A model generated the notes under the pieces. The model did no database searches and was not told where the DNA came from. It was given only the letters and a program-made list of their open reading frames with translations. 64,000 bases of DNA from Pseudomonas sp. BBP2017 (lineage in GTDB: Bacteria > Pseudomonadota > Gammaproteobacteria > Pseudomonadales > Pseudomonadaceae): the NCBI RefSeq assembly GCF_003024385.1, contig NZ_PVZN01000014.1:62001-126000 (forward strand). The letters are read 5' to 3'. Made by a program: the position numbers and the translations under genes. Shown piece after piece: positions 9,699-18,206 of the stretch. Every line of letters begins with the position of its first letter. Position 1 is the stretch's first letter.

Positions 9699-11480
9699 TT
9701 AGCGGTCCACGTCAGCCATAACGAAGTCGATACTGCCCAGGTACGCAATGAGGTCCGCGACCATGCTGCCGCGGATCACCGAAGGGATCTGCTGCAGGTG
9801 CGGGTAGCTCGGGGTGCGAATCCGGGTGCGGTAGCTCATGGTGCCGCCGTCGCTCGTCAGGTAGTAACTGTTGATGCCCTTGGTCGCCTCGATCATCTGG
9901 AAGGATTCGTTGGCCGGCATTACCGGGCCCCACGAAACCTGCAGGAAGTGGGTGATCAGGGTTTCGATGTGCTGCAGGGTGCGCTCTTTCGGTGGCGGCG
10001 TAGTCAGCGGGTGATCCGCTTTGTACGGGCCTTCCGGCATGTTGCGCAGGCACTGGTCGATGATGCGGATACTCTGGCGCATCTCCTCGACACGGACCAT
10101 GCAGCGATCGTAGGCATCGCCGTTGTGGGCCAGCGGTACTTCGAACTCGAAGTTCTCGTAGCCGGAGTAAGGGCGGGCTTTGCGCAGGTCGAAGTCCAGA
10201 CCGGTGGAACGCAGGCCGGCACCGGTGACGCCCCATTCCAGCGCTTCTTTGGTGTTGTACTGGGCAACGCCTATGGTCCGGCCCTTGAGAATGCTGTTCT
10301 GCAGGGCTGCCTTGGTGTATTCGTCGAGGCGCTTTGGCAGCCAATCGACAAAGTCTTTCACCAGTTTTTCCCAGCCGCGCGGCAGATCGTGGGCGACGCC
10401 ACCGATGCGGTACCAGGCCGGGTGCAGACGGAAACCGGTGATGGCTTCGATCACGGTGTAGGCGCGTTGACGGTCGGTAAAGGTGAAGAACACCGGGGTC
10501 ATCGCGCCGACGTCCTGGATGTAGGTACCCAGGAACAGCAAGTGGCTGGTGATCCGGAAGAACTCGGCGAGCATGATGCGGATCACGTCGACTTTCTGCG
10601 GCACCTGAATGCCGGCCAGCTTCTCGACTGCCAATACGTACGGCAGGTTGTTCATTACCCCGCCGAGGTAGTCGATACGGTCGGTGTAGGGAATGAAGCT
10701 GTGCCAGGACTGACGCTCGGCCATCTTCTCGGCACCACGGTGGTGGTAACCGATGTCCGGAACGCAGTCGACGATCTCTTCACCGTCCAGCTGCAGGACG
10801 ATACGGAAGGCACCGTGGGCCGAAGGGTGGTTCGGGCCGAGGTTGAGGAACATGTAGTCCTCGTTGGCGCCAGAACGCTTCATGCCCCAGGCTTCAGGGT
10901 TGAAGCGCGCGGCTTCTTCCTCGAGCTGTTGTTTGGCCAGGGTCAGGCTGTACGGATCGAACTCGGTGGCGCGCGCCGGGTAGTCTTTGCGCAGCGGGTG
11001 ACCTTCCCAGGTCGGCGGCATCATGATCCGGGTCAGGTGCGGGTGGCCGGCGAAATCGATGCCGAACATGTCCCAGACTTCGCGCTCGTACCAGTTGGCG
11101 TTCGGCCAGATACCGGTCACGGTCGGCAGGTTCAGGTCGCCTTCGCTCAAGGCCACCTTGATCATCACGTCGCTGTTCCGTTCCACCGAGAGCAGGTGGT
11201 AGAACACGCTGAAGTCGGCACCTGGCAGGCCACGGCGCTGGGTGCGCAGACGTTCGTCCACACCATGCAGGTCGTAGAGCATGCTGTACGGTTTGGCGAC
11301 ATTGCGCAGGAAGCTCAGGACTTCCTTGAGTTTGGCACGGGTAACCCAAAGCACCGGCATGCCGGTGCGGGTTTCCTGGGCGACGAACGCCTCGGGGCCA
11401 AACTTGTTGTTCAGTTCGACAACCACATCCTGGTCGTCAGCCTTGTAAGGCGGGATATAAATAGCGGTGTCCGCTGTCAT
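9699..11480 (-). CDS. nuoC (nuoCD): NADH-quinone oxidoreductase, fused subunits C and D
   Basis: Fusion of the 30-kDa (NuoC, about residues 1-190) and 49-kDa (NuoD, about 200-593) subunits, the arrangement seen in E. coli and Pseudomonas. The NuoC part carries EREVWDMFGIDFAGHPHLTRI, and the NuoD part starts near NLGPNHPSAHGAFRI, the conserved quinone-site segment, and contains DIGYHHRGAEKMAERQSW. NuoD descends from the large subunit of NiFe hydrogenases and lines the quinone pocket with NuoB. It is separated from nuoB by 78 bp. Confidence 0.98.
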   Translation of the reverse strand: MTADTAIYIPPYKADDQDVVVELNNKFGPEAFVAQETRTGMPVLWVTRAKLKEVLSFLRNVAKPYSMLYDLHGVDERLRTQRRGLPGADFSVFYHLLSVERNSDVMIKVALSEGDLNLPTVTGIWPNANWYEREVWDMFGIDFAGHPHLTRIMMPPTWEGHPLRKDYPARATEFDPYSLTLAKQQLEEEAARFNPEAWGMKRSGANEDYMFLNLGPNHPSAHGAFRIVLQLDGEEIVDCVPDIGYHHRGAEKMAERQSWHSFIPYTDRIDYLGGVMNNLPYVLAVEKLAGIQVPQKVDVIRIMLAEFFRITSHLLFLGTYIQDVGAMTPVFFTFTDRQRAYTVIEAITGFRLHPAWYRIGGVAHDLPRGWEKLVKDFVDWLPKRLDEYTKAALQNSILKGRTIGVAQYNTKEALEWGVTGAGLRSTGLDFDLRKARPYSGYENFEFEVPLAHNGDAYDRCMVRVEEMRQSIRIIDQCLRNMPEGPYKADHPLTTPPPKERTLQHIETLITHFLQVSWGPVMPANESFQMIEATKGINSYYLTSDGGTMSYRTRIRTPSYPHLQQIPSVIRGSMVADLIAYLGSIDFVMADVDR

Positions 11481-11558
11481 GGTCTCGGTCGCTTTCGGTC
11501 AACGTAGAGAATGAAGCCAGGCTGCCTGTCGCGCACGCGCAGGCAACAGATAGCTGGA

Positions 11559-12236
11559 TCAGACTTCGTCGGGGCTGCGCAGGTTGGTGACCTGGATGCG
11601 CTGTTCACGGCGTTGCTCTTTCTGCGACGGCATCTCGGCACGGTAAATGCCTTGATCACCGACAACCCAGGAAAGAGGACGACGCTCCTGGCCAATCGAC
11701 TCCTGCAACAACATCAGGCCTTGCAGGAAGGCTTCAGGGCGAGGCGGGCAACCAGGGACATAGACATCCACGGGGAGGAACTTGTCGACCCCCTGAACGA
11801 CCGAGTAAATGTCGTACATGCCACCGGAGTTGGCGCACGAACCCATGGAGATGACCCACTTGGGTTCAAGCATCTGCTCGTACAGGCGCTGGATGATCGG
11901 CGCCATCTTGATGAAGCAGGTACCGGCGACGACCATGAAGTCGGCCTGACGCGGCGATGCCCGGATGACTTCGGCGCCGAAGCGGGCGATGTCGTGGGGT
12001 GCCGTGAAAGCCGTGGTCATTTCCACGTAGCAGCAGGAGAGGCCGAAGTTGTAAGGCCACAGGGAGTTTTTACGCCCCCAGTTGACCGCGCCACTGAGCA
12101 CATCTTCAAGTTTGCCCATGAAGATGTTCTTGTGGACCTGGTCCTCTAGCAGCGAATCGGAGACGGTTTCCCGCTCTCCGATTGGATATTGCTCGTTGGG
12201 AGCATCCGGGTCGATTCTGGTGAGATTGTATTGCAT
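11559..12236 (-). CDS. nuoB: NADH-quinone oxidoreductase subunit B, [4Fe-4S] N2
   Basis: Carries the terminal cluster N2 that reduces quinone. The start chosen is the ATG at 12236, giving MQYNLTRIDPD (225 residues), the Pseudomonas norm; a TTG two codons upstream also keeps the frame open. The N2 ligands are visible as the adjacent cysteines in LSCCYVEM, the cysteine in GSCANSGG and the one in VPGCPPRPEA. It lies 10 bp after nuoA. Confidence 0.98.
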   Translation of the reverse strand: MQYNLTRIDPDAPNEQYPIGERETVSDSLLEDQVHKNIFMGKLEDVLSGAVNWGRKNSLWPYNFGLSCCYVEMTTAFTAPHDIARFGAEVIRASPRQADFMVVAGTCFIKMAPIIQRLYEQMLEPKWVISMGSCANSGGMYDIYSVVQGVDKFLPVDVYVPGCPPRPEAFLQGLMLLQESIGQERRPLSWVVGDQGIYRAEMPSQKEQRREQRIQVTNLRSPDEV

Positions 12237-12246
12237 TGCCAAAGCC

Positions 12247-12660
12247 TCATTGTTTCAGCTTCGCTTGCCGCTTGCGACGACCTTCGGGAGCCCAATCAAG
12301 TGCCCCGACGCGCCAAAGGTAGACAAGACCTGCCAACAGAATTGCTATGAAAACGAGAGCTTCGACGAATCCGGTCCAGCCGCTTTCGCGGACGGACACA
12401 GACCATGCAAAGAGAAAGAGGGCTTCGATATCGAAAATCACGAAGAGCATCGCGACCAGATAGAATTTGGCTGACAGGCGCAAGCGTGCGCCGCCAGTAG
12501 GCAGCATGCCGGACTCGAAGGGTTCGTTCTTGCTGCGGCCCCAGGCCTTGCTGCCGAGCAGGGCGGACAGACCGAGCATGAAGGCGCACAGGCCAACGAC
12601 ACCCAAAAGGAAAATGGCAAAGCCCCAGTTGTGGGCGATGAGTCCTGTCGAATCGGGCAT
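12247..12660 (-). CDS. nuoA: NADH-quinone oxidoreductase subunit A
   Basis: First gene of the complex I operon: a 137-residue three-helix membrane subunit (ND3 family). The conserved loop FESGMLPTGGARLRLSAKFY lies between helices 1 and 2, and LFVIFDIEALFLFAW is the second helix with its acidic residues. Transcription should begin in the 358-bp region upstream (12661-13018), where a Fur-like palindrome is found. Confidence 0.98.
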   Translation of the reverse strand: MPDSTGLIAHNWGFAIFLLGVVGLCAFMLGLSALLGSKAWGRSKNEPFESGMLPTGGARLRLSAKFYLVAMLFVIFDIEALFLFAWSVSVRESGWTGFVEALVFIAILLAGLVYLWRVGALDWAPEGRRKRQAKLKQ

Positions 12661-13018
12661 GCTGAAAATCCTTATACAGAGACCAGTCTCTGCGGCTTGG
12701 AAAGTAGTAAAGCAGTGACGATATGTCGCAGCGGAATCTATCGTGCTGATTTTATGGGTAAACCCGGTGCAAGTAAAATTTCTGCAGCAAATTTATTCGT
12801 AGGATTAAGAACAAAAATCTTTCGTAACTCGCTGCAGGCCGCATGGGGCGGGCATTGTCTCGGGTTTTGTTAATTATGTTTCTTGCAATGCGTAATGAAT
12901 GCGCAATATCGAAATGATAATCGGTATCATTTATTGGTGTGCAATTCGTCCTACTGTTCAGGTCAACTACAAAGTTGTGCGACATTGGCGTTACCTGCAA
13001 GTTTTCAGGCCCTGTGTT
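12661..13018 (-). promoter_or_regulatory. nuo operon upstream region
   Basis: A 358-bp AT-richer stretch between nuoA and the YhhN-family gene, with no convincing gene. A possible sigma-70 element for nuoA is TTTACT, 17 bases, TAAAAT, read on the minus strand near 12755-12785; this match is weak. A CAGAGACC/AGTCTCTG-type inverted repeat (12676-12691) sits close to the start codon. The most distinctive sequence is the Fur-like palindrome at 12912-12932, listed separately. Confidence 0.4.
12912..12932. promoter_or_regulatory. Fur-box-like palindrome
   Basis: Perfect 8-bp arms AAATGATA and TATCATTT around five bases. The inner 15 bases, TGATAATCGGTATCA, differ from the Fur 7-1-7 core TGATAATNATTATCA at two positions. 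It is about 250 bp upstream of nuoA. Iron control of an operon rich in Fe-S clusters would make sense but is only inferred. Confidence 0.4.
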
Positions 13019-13681
13019 TTAACCGAATTTATCCTGGCCTGCCGCGGTCTGGATCAAGGTTTTTGCTGGTCGGCTGGTGTAGGCCGAGGCGGCAATTGCC
13101 CACTGTCCCAGCCAATAGGCGAGGATGATCAGGTAGGGCGCGGCCTGGAACTGTCCGACAAAGCGGTCGATGCCGATCAGGCTGTCGGAAAATACGAAGG
13201 CGATGGCGCCCAGCGCGGCAATGCCACCACAGGCCAGGGCGCGCCAGAGCATGGCGCTAATGGCCAGGGCGTACACCGTTACCGGGATCAGCAGCTCGCC
13301 CAGGCCATGACTGATCAGCAAAGACAGCAATGCCATGCCAACAATCAGCGAGATGGTCAGGGCCCAGATCGCCGGTAGCCGCGTTTCGCTCAGGTAGCCG
13401 CGCAGGTAGGCCAGGTGTGCGCAGAGGAAGGCCGCCAGGCCGAACACGAACAGATCGCCAGGCACGGCCAAAAGGATGTCACCCAGAAGCGAGAAGCCCA
13501 GGCCGATCATGATCCAGCGCCGGTAGCGGGAGGGTGCGGCGGTGCAGAGCCAGTCAATCAGGGCCAGCACCGGAATCGGTTTGACCGCAAGGCCGAGCAG
13601 GGCATCCTCGCTGGCCAGGGCATATATATAGAAGGTTGCGCCCAGTAGTGCCAGGAAGAGCAGGGTGAAGGGGCGGAACAT
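13019..13681 (-). CDS. YhhN-family membrane protein, probable lysoplasmalogenase
   Basis: Polytopic inner-membrane protein of 220 residues with about eight hydrophobic segments, matching the YhhN/TMEM86 family. Characterised members hydrolyse the vinyl-ether bond of lysoplasmalogens. The family motif GDILLAVPGDLFVFGLAAFL is visible, as is the C-terminal FVFSDSLIGIDRF segment with its conserved acidic residues. The ATG at 13681 was preferred over one 39 bp upstream because AAGGAC lies at ribosome-binding distance. It is alone between aceA and nuoA, and its substrate in this organism is unknown. Confidence 0.8.
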   Translation of the reverse strand: MFRPFTLLFLALLGATFYIYALASEDALLGLAVKPIPVLALIDWLCTAAPSRYRRWIMIGLGFSLLGDILLAVPGDLFVFGLAAFLCAHLAYLRGYLSETRLPAIWALTISLIVGMALLSLLISHGLGELLIPVTVYALAISAMLWRALACGGIAALGAIAFVFSDSLIGIDRFVGQFQAAPYLIILAYWLGQWAIAASAYTSRPAKTLIQTAAGQDKFG

Positions 13682-13791
13682 GGCCAGTCCTTGGTGTTGT
13701 TGTGCACCTAGCATAGCCAATGGGGAATTATAGGAAAGTGCCGAATCGGCCGAATCGAGGGGCGCTGTGTGGGCTGGCTGCCACAGAAAAC

Positions 13792-13825
13792 AAAACCCGG
13801 AGCCCCATCACAGGCTCCGGGTTTT
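13792..13825. terminator. Rho-independent terminator after aceA
   Basis: Stem AAAACCCGGAGCC / GGCTCCGGGTTTT with an eight-base loop. Read on the minus strand it ends in a T-run just past the aceA stop codon. Confidence 0.85.
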
Positions 13826-13859
13826 GACTGTTACCCGAATTTCAGCAACCGATCACTGA

Positions 13860-15185
13860 TCAGTGGAACTGCTCTTCTTCAGTCGAGCCGGTCAGTGCGG
13901 TTACCGAAGACTTGCCACCCTGGATCACGGTGGTCATGTCGTCGAAGTAGCCAGTGCCGACTTCTTGCTGGTGGGCCACGAAGGTGTAGCCTTTCGAGGC
14001 GTCAGCGAACTCTTGTTCCTGCAGTTTCACGTAGGCGGTCATGTCGTTGCGGGCGTAGTCGTGCGCCAGGTTGAACATGCCGTGCCACATGTTGTGAATA
14101 CCGGCCAGGGTGATGAACTGGTGCTTGTAGCCCATGGCCGACAGTTCGCGCTGGAACTTGGCGATGGTCGCGTCGTCCAGGTTCTTCTTCCAGTTGAAAG
14201 AAGGCGAGCAGTTGTAGGACAGGATCTGGTCCGGGTATTCCTTCTTGATCGCTTCGGCGAAGCGACGGGCTTCGTCCAGGTCCGGCTTGGCGGTTTCGCA
14301 CCAGATCAGGTCGGCGTACGGGGCGTAGGCCAGGCCGCGAGCAATGGCTTGGTCGAGGCCGGCACGTACCTTGTAGAAACCTTCCTGGGTGCGCTCGCCC
14401 ACCACGAATGGCTGGTCGTACGGGTCGCAGTCGCTGGTCAGCAGGTCTGCGGCGTTGGCATCGGTACGGGCCAGGATGATGGTCGGTACGCCAGCAACGT
14501 CAGCAGCCAGGCGGGCAGCGCTGAGCTTCTGTACGGCTTCCTGAGTTGGCACCAGTACCTTGCCGCCCATGTGACCGCATTTTTTCACTGAGGCCAGTTG
14601 GTCTTCGAAGTGAACGCCGGCAGCGCCTGCTTCGATCATGTTCTTCATCAGCTCGTAGGCGTTCAGGACGCCGCCGAAACCGGCTTCAGCGTCAGCCACG
14701 ATCGGCGCGAAGTAGTCGATGTAGCCGTCGTCACCTGGGTTCTTGCCGGCTTTCCACTGGATCTGGTCGGCGCGACGGAACGAGTTGTTGATGCGCTTGA
14801 CCACGGTTGGAACCGAGTCCACCGGGTACAGCGACTGGTCTGGGTACATGGACTCAGCCGAGTTGTTGTCGGCGGCCACTTGCCAGCCGGACAGGTAGAT
14901 CGCCTGGATACCGGCTTTAACCTGTTGTACCGCCTGGCCGCCGGTCAGGGCGCCCATGCAGTTGACGAAATCTTTTTCCGGGCGGAAGGCCGGGTGTGCA
15001 CCCTGGGTGACCAGCTTCCACAGCTTCTCGGCACCCATGCGGGCCAGGGTGTGCTCAGGCTGGACCGAGCCACGCAGACGTACGACATCGGCGGCGGTGT
15101 AGGTACGGGTCACGCCTTTCCAGCGCGGGTTCTCGGCCCAGTCTTTTTCGAGGGCTGCAATTTGCTGTTCGCGTGTCAGTGCCAT
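13860..15185 (-). CDS. aceA: Isocitrate lyase
   Basis: Cleaves isocitrate to succinate and glyoxylate, the first step of the glyoxylate shunt used for growth on acetate and fatty acids. The 441-residue protein contains the family signature KKCGHMGG with the catalytic cysteine, and the phosphoenolpyruvate-mutase fold segments (ILARTDANAADL). A promoter and palindrome lie about 360-420 bp upstream of the ATG, giving a long leader. The enzyme competes for isocitrate with the two isocitrate dehydrogenases at 22.1-26 kb, whose intergenic region shares a 17-base sequence with this one. Confidence 0.98.
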   Translation of the reverse strand: MALTREQQIAALEKDWAENPRWKGVTRTYTAADVVRLRGSVQPEHTLARMGAEKLWKLVTQGAHPAFRPEKDFVNCMGALTGGQAVQQVKAGIQAIYLSGWQVAADNNSAESMYPDQSLYPVDSVPTVVKRINNSFRRADQIQWKAGKNPGDDGYIDYFAPIVADAEAGFGGVLNAYELMKNMIEAGAAGVHFEDQLASVKKCGHMGGKVLVPTQEAVQKLSAARLAADVAGVPTIILARTDANAADLLTSDCDPYDQPFVVGERTQEGFYKVRAGLDQAIARGLAYAPYADLIWCETAKPDLDEARRFAEAIKKEYPDQILSYNCSPSFNWKKNLDDATIAKFQRELSAMGYKHQFITLAGIHNMWHGMFNLAHDYARNDMTAYVKLQEQEFADASKGYTFVAHQQEVGTGYFDDMTTVIQGGKSSVTALTGSTEEEQFH

Positions 15186-15673
15186 GGAAATAAACCTCGT
15201 CGCATCGGTCTTGGGTAAAAATTCTCGCTCACACAGCGCAGATCAGAAGCCTGGCGTAAGTCATGTTCAGCGAAAGTTGCGACGGTCGAACGATGGGCTC
15301 GAAGAGAGGAAGTGAGCAGGCGTTGGCGGGTTTTCGCTGCAGGGTGGCTCGTGGTTGCCGAATTGCAGTGAACAGTGCTGCCGGGTGCCTTTTGATGCGC
15401 TTCCGTCCCTCGGGACAACTTCGTTCCAGTCGCAATCTCGTCAAACTGCCTTGTGGGCTGTACAGACACGAGTCGGCTCAGGTGGGTAGGTTAGAGCGCG
15501 GCTCGAAGGCCCTTGCCAGGGCCTCTGATTAGCGGGAGCGGGGCCATCATGCCTCGACGGTTTGAGGTCGTCAAATGTTTTGTAGTGCTTTTTTCAATCC
15601 ACTACATCTTTGGTCTAATACGACTCACCAGTCAGTTCCGAGGCCTTTGGTCGAGGCCTTGATTTGTCTGGGT
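15186..15673 (-). promoter_or_regulatory. aceA: aceA leader and promoter region
   Basis: A 488-bp stretch without a convincing gene. On the minus strand a good sigma-70 promoter can be read: TTGACG (15569-15574), 17 bases, CATGAT (15546-15551), which implies a leader of about 350 nt before the aceA ATG. Immediately upstream of the -35 lies a perfect inverted repeat, 15581-15606. The leader has no riboswitch fold I recognise. Confidence 0.6.
15581..15606. promoter_or_regulatory. Inverted repeat upstream of the aceA promoter, RccR-like operator
   Basis: TGTAGTG (15581-15587) and CACTACA (15600-15606) form perfect 7-bp arms 12 bases apart, directly upstream of the predicted -35. From memory, the RpiR-family regulator RccR that controls aceA in Pseudomonas recognises TGTAGT/ACTACA half-sites. 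The assignment to RccR is therefore an inference; the palindrome itself is directly visible. Confidence 0.6.
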
Positions 15674-16408
15674 TCAGTCCAATGCGTCGACTTTTACCCG
15701 CAAAGTCATGTTCTCGCCGCGCTGAGTGCTGTAACTGAGGGCTGAAGCACTGCGTTCGGACTGGCTCTGCTGGTTGACACCGGCGAGGGTGATCCATTCA
15801 CCGAGCTTGCCGCTGACTTTTGTGTCGGTACTTTGAACCTTCACTACATCAGGGCGTTCCAGACTCATACGGTCATTGTTGGTGCTGATGCTCAGGTTAA
15901 CAGCGTCGCCGCTGACGCTTGCAGTGACGTAAAAGCCCTGAGTGACGTTGCGGTATTCGGTGTCACTTTGCACACGGCCAAAGCCATCGGTGCTGGTGCT
16001 GGTGATTGGAATACTCTGGCCGACCTGGATCAGTGCCGGGCTGCCTTCGGTGGCTTGTACCTGCTGCAGGCCACCGTCACGGTTGGCGGTGCCGTAGCGG
16101 ATGACGCGGGCGTTGCCGCGGTTATCCTGGAAGTTGCTGTCGTTGTTGTCGACGCTGATCATCAGGCGTCGTGGTGCAGTATCCAGTTGTTGCAGCAGGG
16201 TACGCAGGTCGTCGATGCGCTCGGAGTCGGCGTTGACGATCAGCTTGTTTTCAAAGGCACTGACGCTGCCATTCTTGCCGATGAACGATTGTGCAGTGGG
16301 GAGCAGTTCGGCGCTGGTGCGGTGGTTCAGCGGCAGGACTTCAGTGGCGGCCAGCGCACTCAGGCTGAACGACAGAAGCAGGGAGGCAAGTAGGGGGCGT
16401 AGCGGCAT
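15674..16408 (-). CDS. Periplasmic protein with secretin N-terminal (STN/N0-like) repeats
   Basis: A 244-residue protein with a clear signal peptide (MPLRPLLASLLLSFSLSALAA). The N-terminal part (VLPLNHRTSAELLPTAQSFIG, then DDLRTLLQQLDTAPRRLMISV) resembles the N1/secretin-NolW type ring domains of type II/III secretins, but there is no secretin barrel. The C-terminal half (VTQGFYVTASVSGDAVNLSI, GEWITLAGVNQQ) resembles the start of a secretin domain cut short. It stands alone, so a role in a secretion machine is not supported here. The ATG at 16408 was chosen for spacing to GGAG; one at 16414 is possible. Confidence 0.6.
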   Translation of the reverse strand: MPLRPLLASLLLSFSLSALAATEVLPLNHRTSAELLPTAQSFIGKNGSVSAFENKLIVNADSERIDDLRTLLQQLDTAPRRLMISVDNNDSNFQDNRGNARVIRYGTANRDGGLQQVQATEGSPALIQVGQSIPITSTSTDGFGRVQSDTEYRNVTQGFYVTASVSGDAVNLSISTNNDRMSLERPDVVKVQSTDTKVSGKLGEWITLAGVNQQSQSERSASALSYSTQRGENMTLRVKVDALD

Positions 16409-16470
16409 GTCCATGATCTCCGCGGGTGGAGTGGACATGATGGCAAATTTGTAGGGGTTTTGCTGGGTTC

Positions 16471-16524
16471 ATCGCGGGGCAAGCCCGCCCACCAGGGCCG
16501 GTGGGAGCGGGCTTGCCCCGCGAT
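16471..16524. repeat. REP pair, P. putida type
   Basis: Two inverted copies of 'atcgcggggcaagcccgc' facing each other between a GNAT gene and the secretin-like gene. It folds into a long hairpin and may attenuate transcripts. Confidence 0.85.
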
Positions 16525-16530
16525 GGGTAG

Positions 16531-16965
16531 TCAGGCCAGTTCGCGCGATTCGCGAACCATGTCCACGTGCGGAATGCCCGCTTCGAGGAATTCTTCGCTG
16601 ACCACCTTGAAGCCAAGGCGCTCGTAGAACGGCGTAGCCTGCACCTGGGCGCTGAGCATTTGCTGCTTGAGGTCGCGGTTCTGTGCTTCGACGATAACCG
16701 CCTGCATCAGCGCATCGCCGACTTTCAGGCCGCGCCAGTCCTTGAGTACCGATACCCGACCAATCTGGCCGTCGGCCAGCAGGCGGGCTGTGCCGATGGC
16801 GTAGTCGCCTTCCAGGGCGAGGAAGTGCACGGCGCTGTCGTCGTCGGCATCCCACTCCAGTTCTGGCGGTACGCATTGTTCGGCGATGAACACGGCTTCG
16901 CGGATGCGGCGGATGTCGGCGTTGTCTTTGTGCCAGTCGGCGAGGCGGACCCGGATCTTATTCAT
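16531..16965 (-). CDS. GNAT-family N-acetyltransferase
   Basis: A 144-residue acetyltransferase with the acetyl-CoA-binding segment GRVSVLKDWRGLKVGDALM (motif A; normally Q/RxxGxG/A, here RGLKVG) and the C-terminal FYERLGFKVVSEEFLEAGIPHVDM. It resembles the ElaA/YjaB-like group of small-molecule acetyltransferases. Start MNKIRVRLADW overlaps the end of the cupin oxygenase gene by 8 bp, so the two are probably co-translated. Substrate unknown. Confidence 0.85.
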   Translation of the reverse strand: MNKIRVRLADWHKDNADIRRIREAVFIAEQCVPPELEWDADDDSAVHFLALEGDYAIGTARLLADGQIGRVSVLKDWRGLKVGDALMQAVIVEAQNRDLKQQMLSAQVQATPFYERLGFKVVSEEFLEAGIPHVDMVRESRELA

Positions 16966-18124
16966 TGGCAAACCCCAAGCTTCCTTGTTTGACCAGTTCG
17001 CAGATCAAGGTAATGCCTTGGTCGTTTTCAAGCCACTGCTCAAGGTTCTCAATATGCAAGGCATCGGCGGCGCAGATCAGTTTCAGCAATTCGCGCAGGT
17101 CACCTGGCAGCAGACGGCTCTGACCGCTGGCGAACAGCAGCAGGTTGTCATCGACTTCCGACCAGGCCAGGCGGGCGCTCGGGTTGCGGATCAGGATCGC
17201 GCCCTGGGCCAGGCTCTCGATCAGTTCTGCTTCGTCCAGCGGTTCGCCGCTGACCAGTTCCGGGTAGCGTGGCTCGGTCATGAACTGGCCGAACCAGGTC
17301 AGCAGCAGACGTTCGTCGCCCATGTGCTCGCTCAGCAGGTTCTTCAGGCGGCCGAGGGCATCGTGCTGGATCTGGTGCGGGTCGCCGACCGGCTGGGCGT
17401 CGGCGTCGGTGTAGCGCTCTTCGTCAGGCAGGAACTGGCTGAGGAAGTCGGTGAAGTGGGTCAGTACTTCAGCGGCGCTTGGTGCGCGGAAGCCCACCGA
17501 GTAGGTCAGGCAGTCGTCTTCGGCGATGCCGTAGTGGGCCAGGCGCGGCGGCAGGTAAAGCATGTCGCCCGGTTCCAGGGTCCACTCTTCGCTTTGCTCG
17601 AACTCAGCCAGGATGCGCAAATCGGCGTGCTCGAGCAGCGGGCTGTCGCTGTCGCACATCTGGCCGATTTTCCAGTTGCGCTTGCCCTGGCCTTGCAGCA
17701 GGAACACATCGTAGTTGTCGAAGTGCGGACCGACGCTGCCACCTGGAGCGGCGAAGCTGATCATGACGTCGTCGATGCGCCAGCTCGGCAGGAAGCGGAA
17801 GTGTTCCAGTAGTTCGTGGACTTCGGGCACAAACTGGTCCACCGCCTGCACCAGCAGGGTCCAGTCACGCTCGGGCAGGGTGCTGAAGGTGTCCTCTTCG
17901 AATGGGCCGCGACGCAATTCCCATGGACGCTCGCCGTGTTCGATGACCAGGCGCGATTCGACTTCTTCTTCAAGGGCCAGGCCGGCCAGTTCGTCGGCGT
18001 CGATCGGGCTTTCGAAGTCGGTGAAGGCCTGGCGCACCAGCAGAGGTTTTTTCTGCCAGTAGTCGCGCATGAATTCGCGGGCAGTGAGGCCGCCCAGAAG
18101 CTGCAGAGGAGTATCAGGATTCAT
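16958..18124 (-). CDS. roxA: JmjC/cupin-type ribosomal oxygenase, RoxA/YcfD-like
   Basis: 2-Oxoglutarate/Fe(II)-dependent arginyl hydroxylase family. In E. coli the homologue YcfD (RoxA) hydroxylates an arginine of ribosomal protein L16. This 388-residue protein shows the HxD iron motif in GPHFDNYDVFLLQGQGKRNW and the distal histidine in PPRLAHYGIAEDDCLTYSVG. The C-terminal region fits the winged-helix part of the family. The start is at 18124 after the purB terminator, and GNAT overlaps its 3' end. Substrate identity here is by homology only. Confidence 0.88.
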   Translation of the reverse strand: MNPDTPLQLLGGLTAREFMRDYWQKKPLLVRQAFTDFESPIDADELAGLALEEEVESRLVIEHGERPWELRRGPFEEDTFSTLPERDWTLLVQAVDQFVPEVHELLEHFRFLPSWRIDDVMISFAAPGGSVGPHFDNYDVFLLQGQGKRNWKIGQMCDSDSPLLEHADLRILAEFEQSEEWTLEPGDMLYLPPRLAHYGIAEDDCLTYSVGFRAPSAAEVLTHFTDFLSQFLPDEERYTDADAQPVGDPHQIQHDALGRLKNLLSEHMGDERLLLTWFGQFMTEPRYPELVSGEPLDEAELIESLAQGAILIRNPSARLAWSEVDDNLLLFASGQSRLLPGDLRELLKLICAADALHIENLEQWLENDQGITLICELVKQGSLGFANE

Positions 18125-18161
18125 GTGTAACCTATTGAAAAAAAGTAATTTTCTTTCGGTA

Positions 18162-18189
18162 ATAAAAACGCCCGGCTGAGCCGGGCGTT
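18162..18189. terminator. Rho-independent terminator after purB
   Basis: Stem AACGCCCGGC / GCCGGGCGTT followed on the minus strand by a T-rich run, between the purB stop and the roxA start. Confidence 0.85.
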
Positions 18190-18206
18190 AACGCGCAGGG
18201 CGCAGA

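Noticed and set aside
9798..11507. 569-codon open frame opposite nuoCD
   Set aside because: Antisense shadow of nuoCD with no ribosome site and no recognisable domain.
12752..13000. 82-codon minus-strand frame upstream of nuoA
   Set aside because: No ribosome site, overlaps the Fur-like palindrome, no similarity I recognise; regarded as regulatory DNA.
15616..15628. taatacgactcac, a 13-base match to the T7 promoter start
   Set aside because: The match breaks before the essential TATAG initiation end and no phage polymerase context exists; it overlaps the conserved sequence upstream of aceA by chance.
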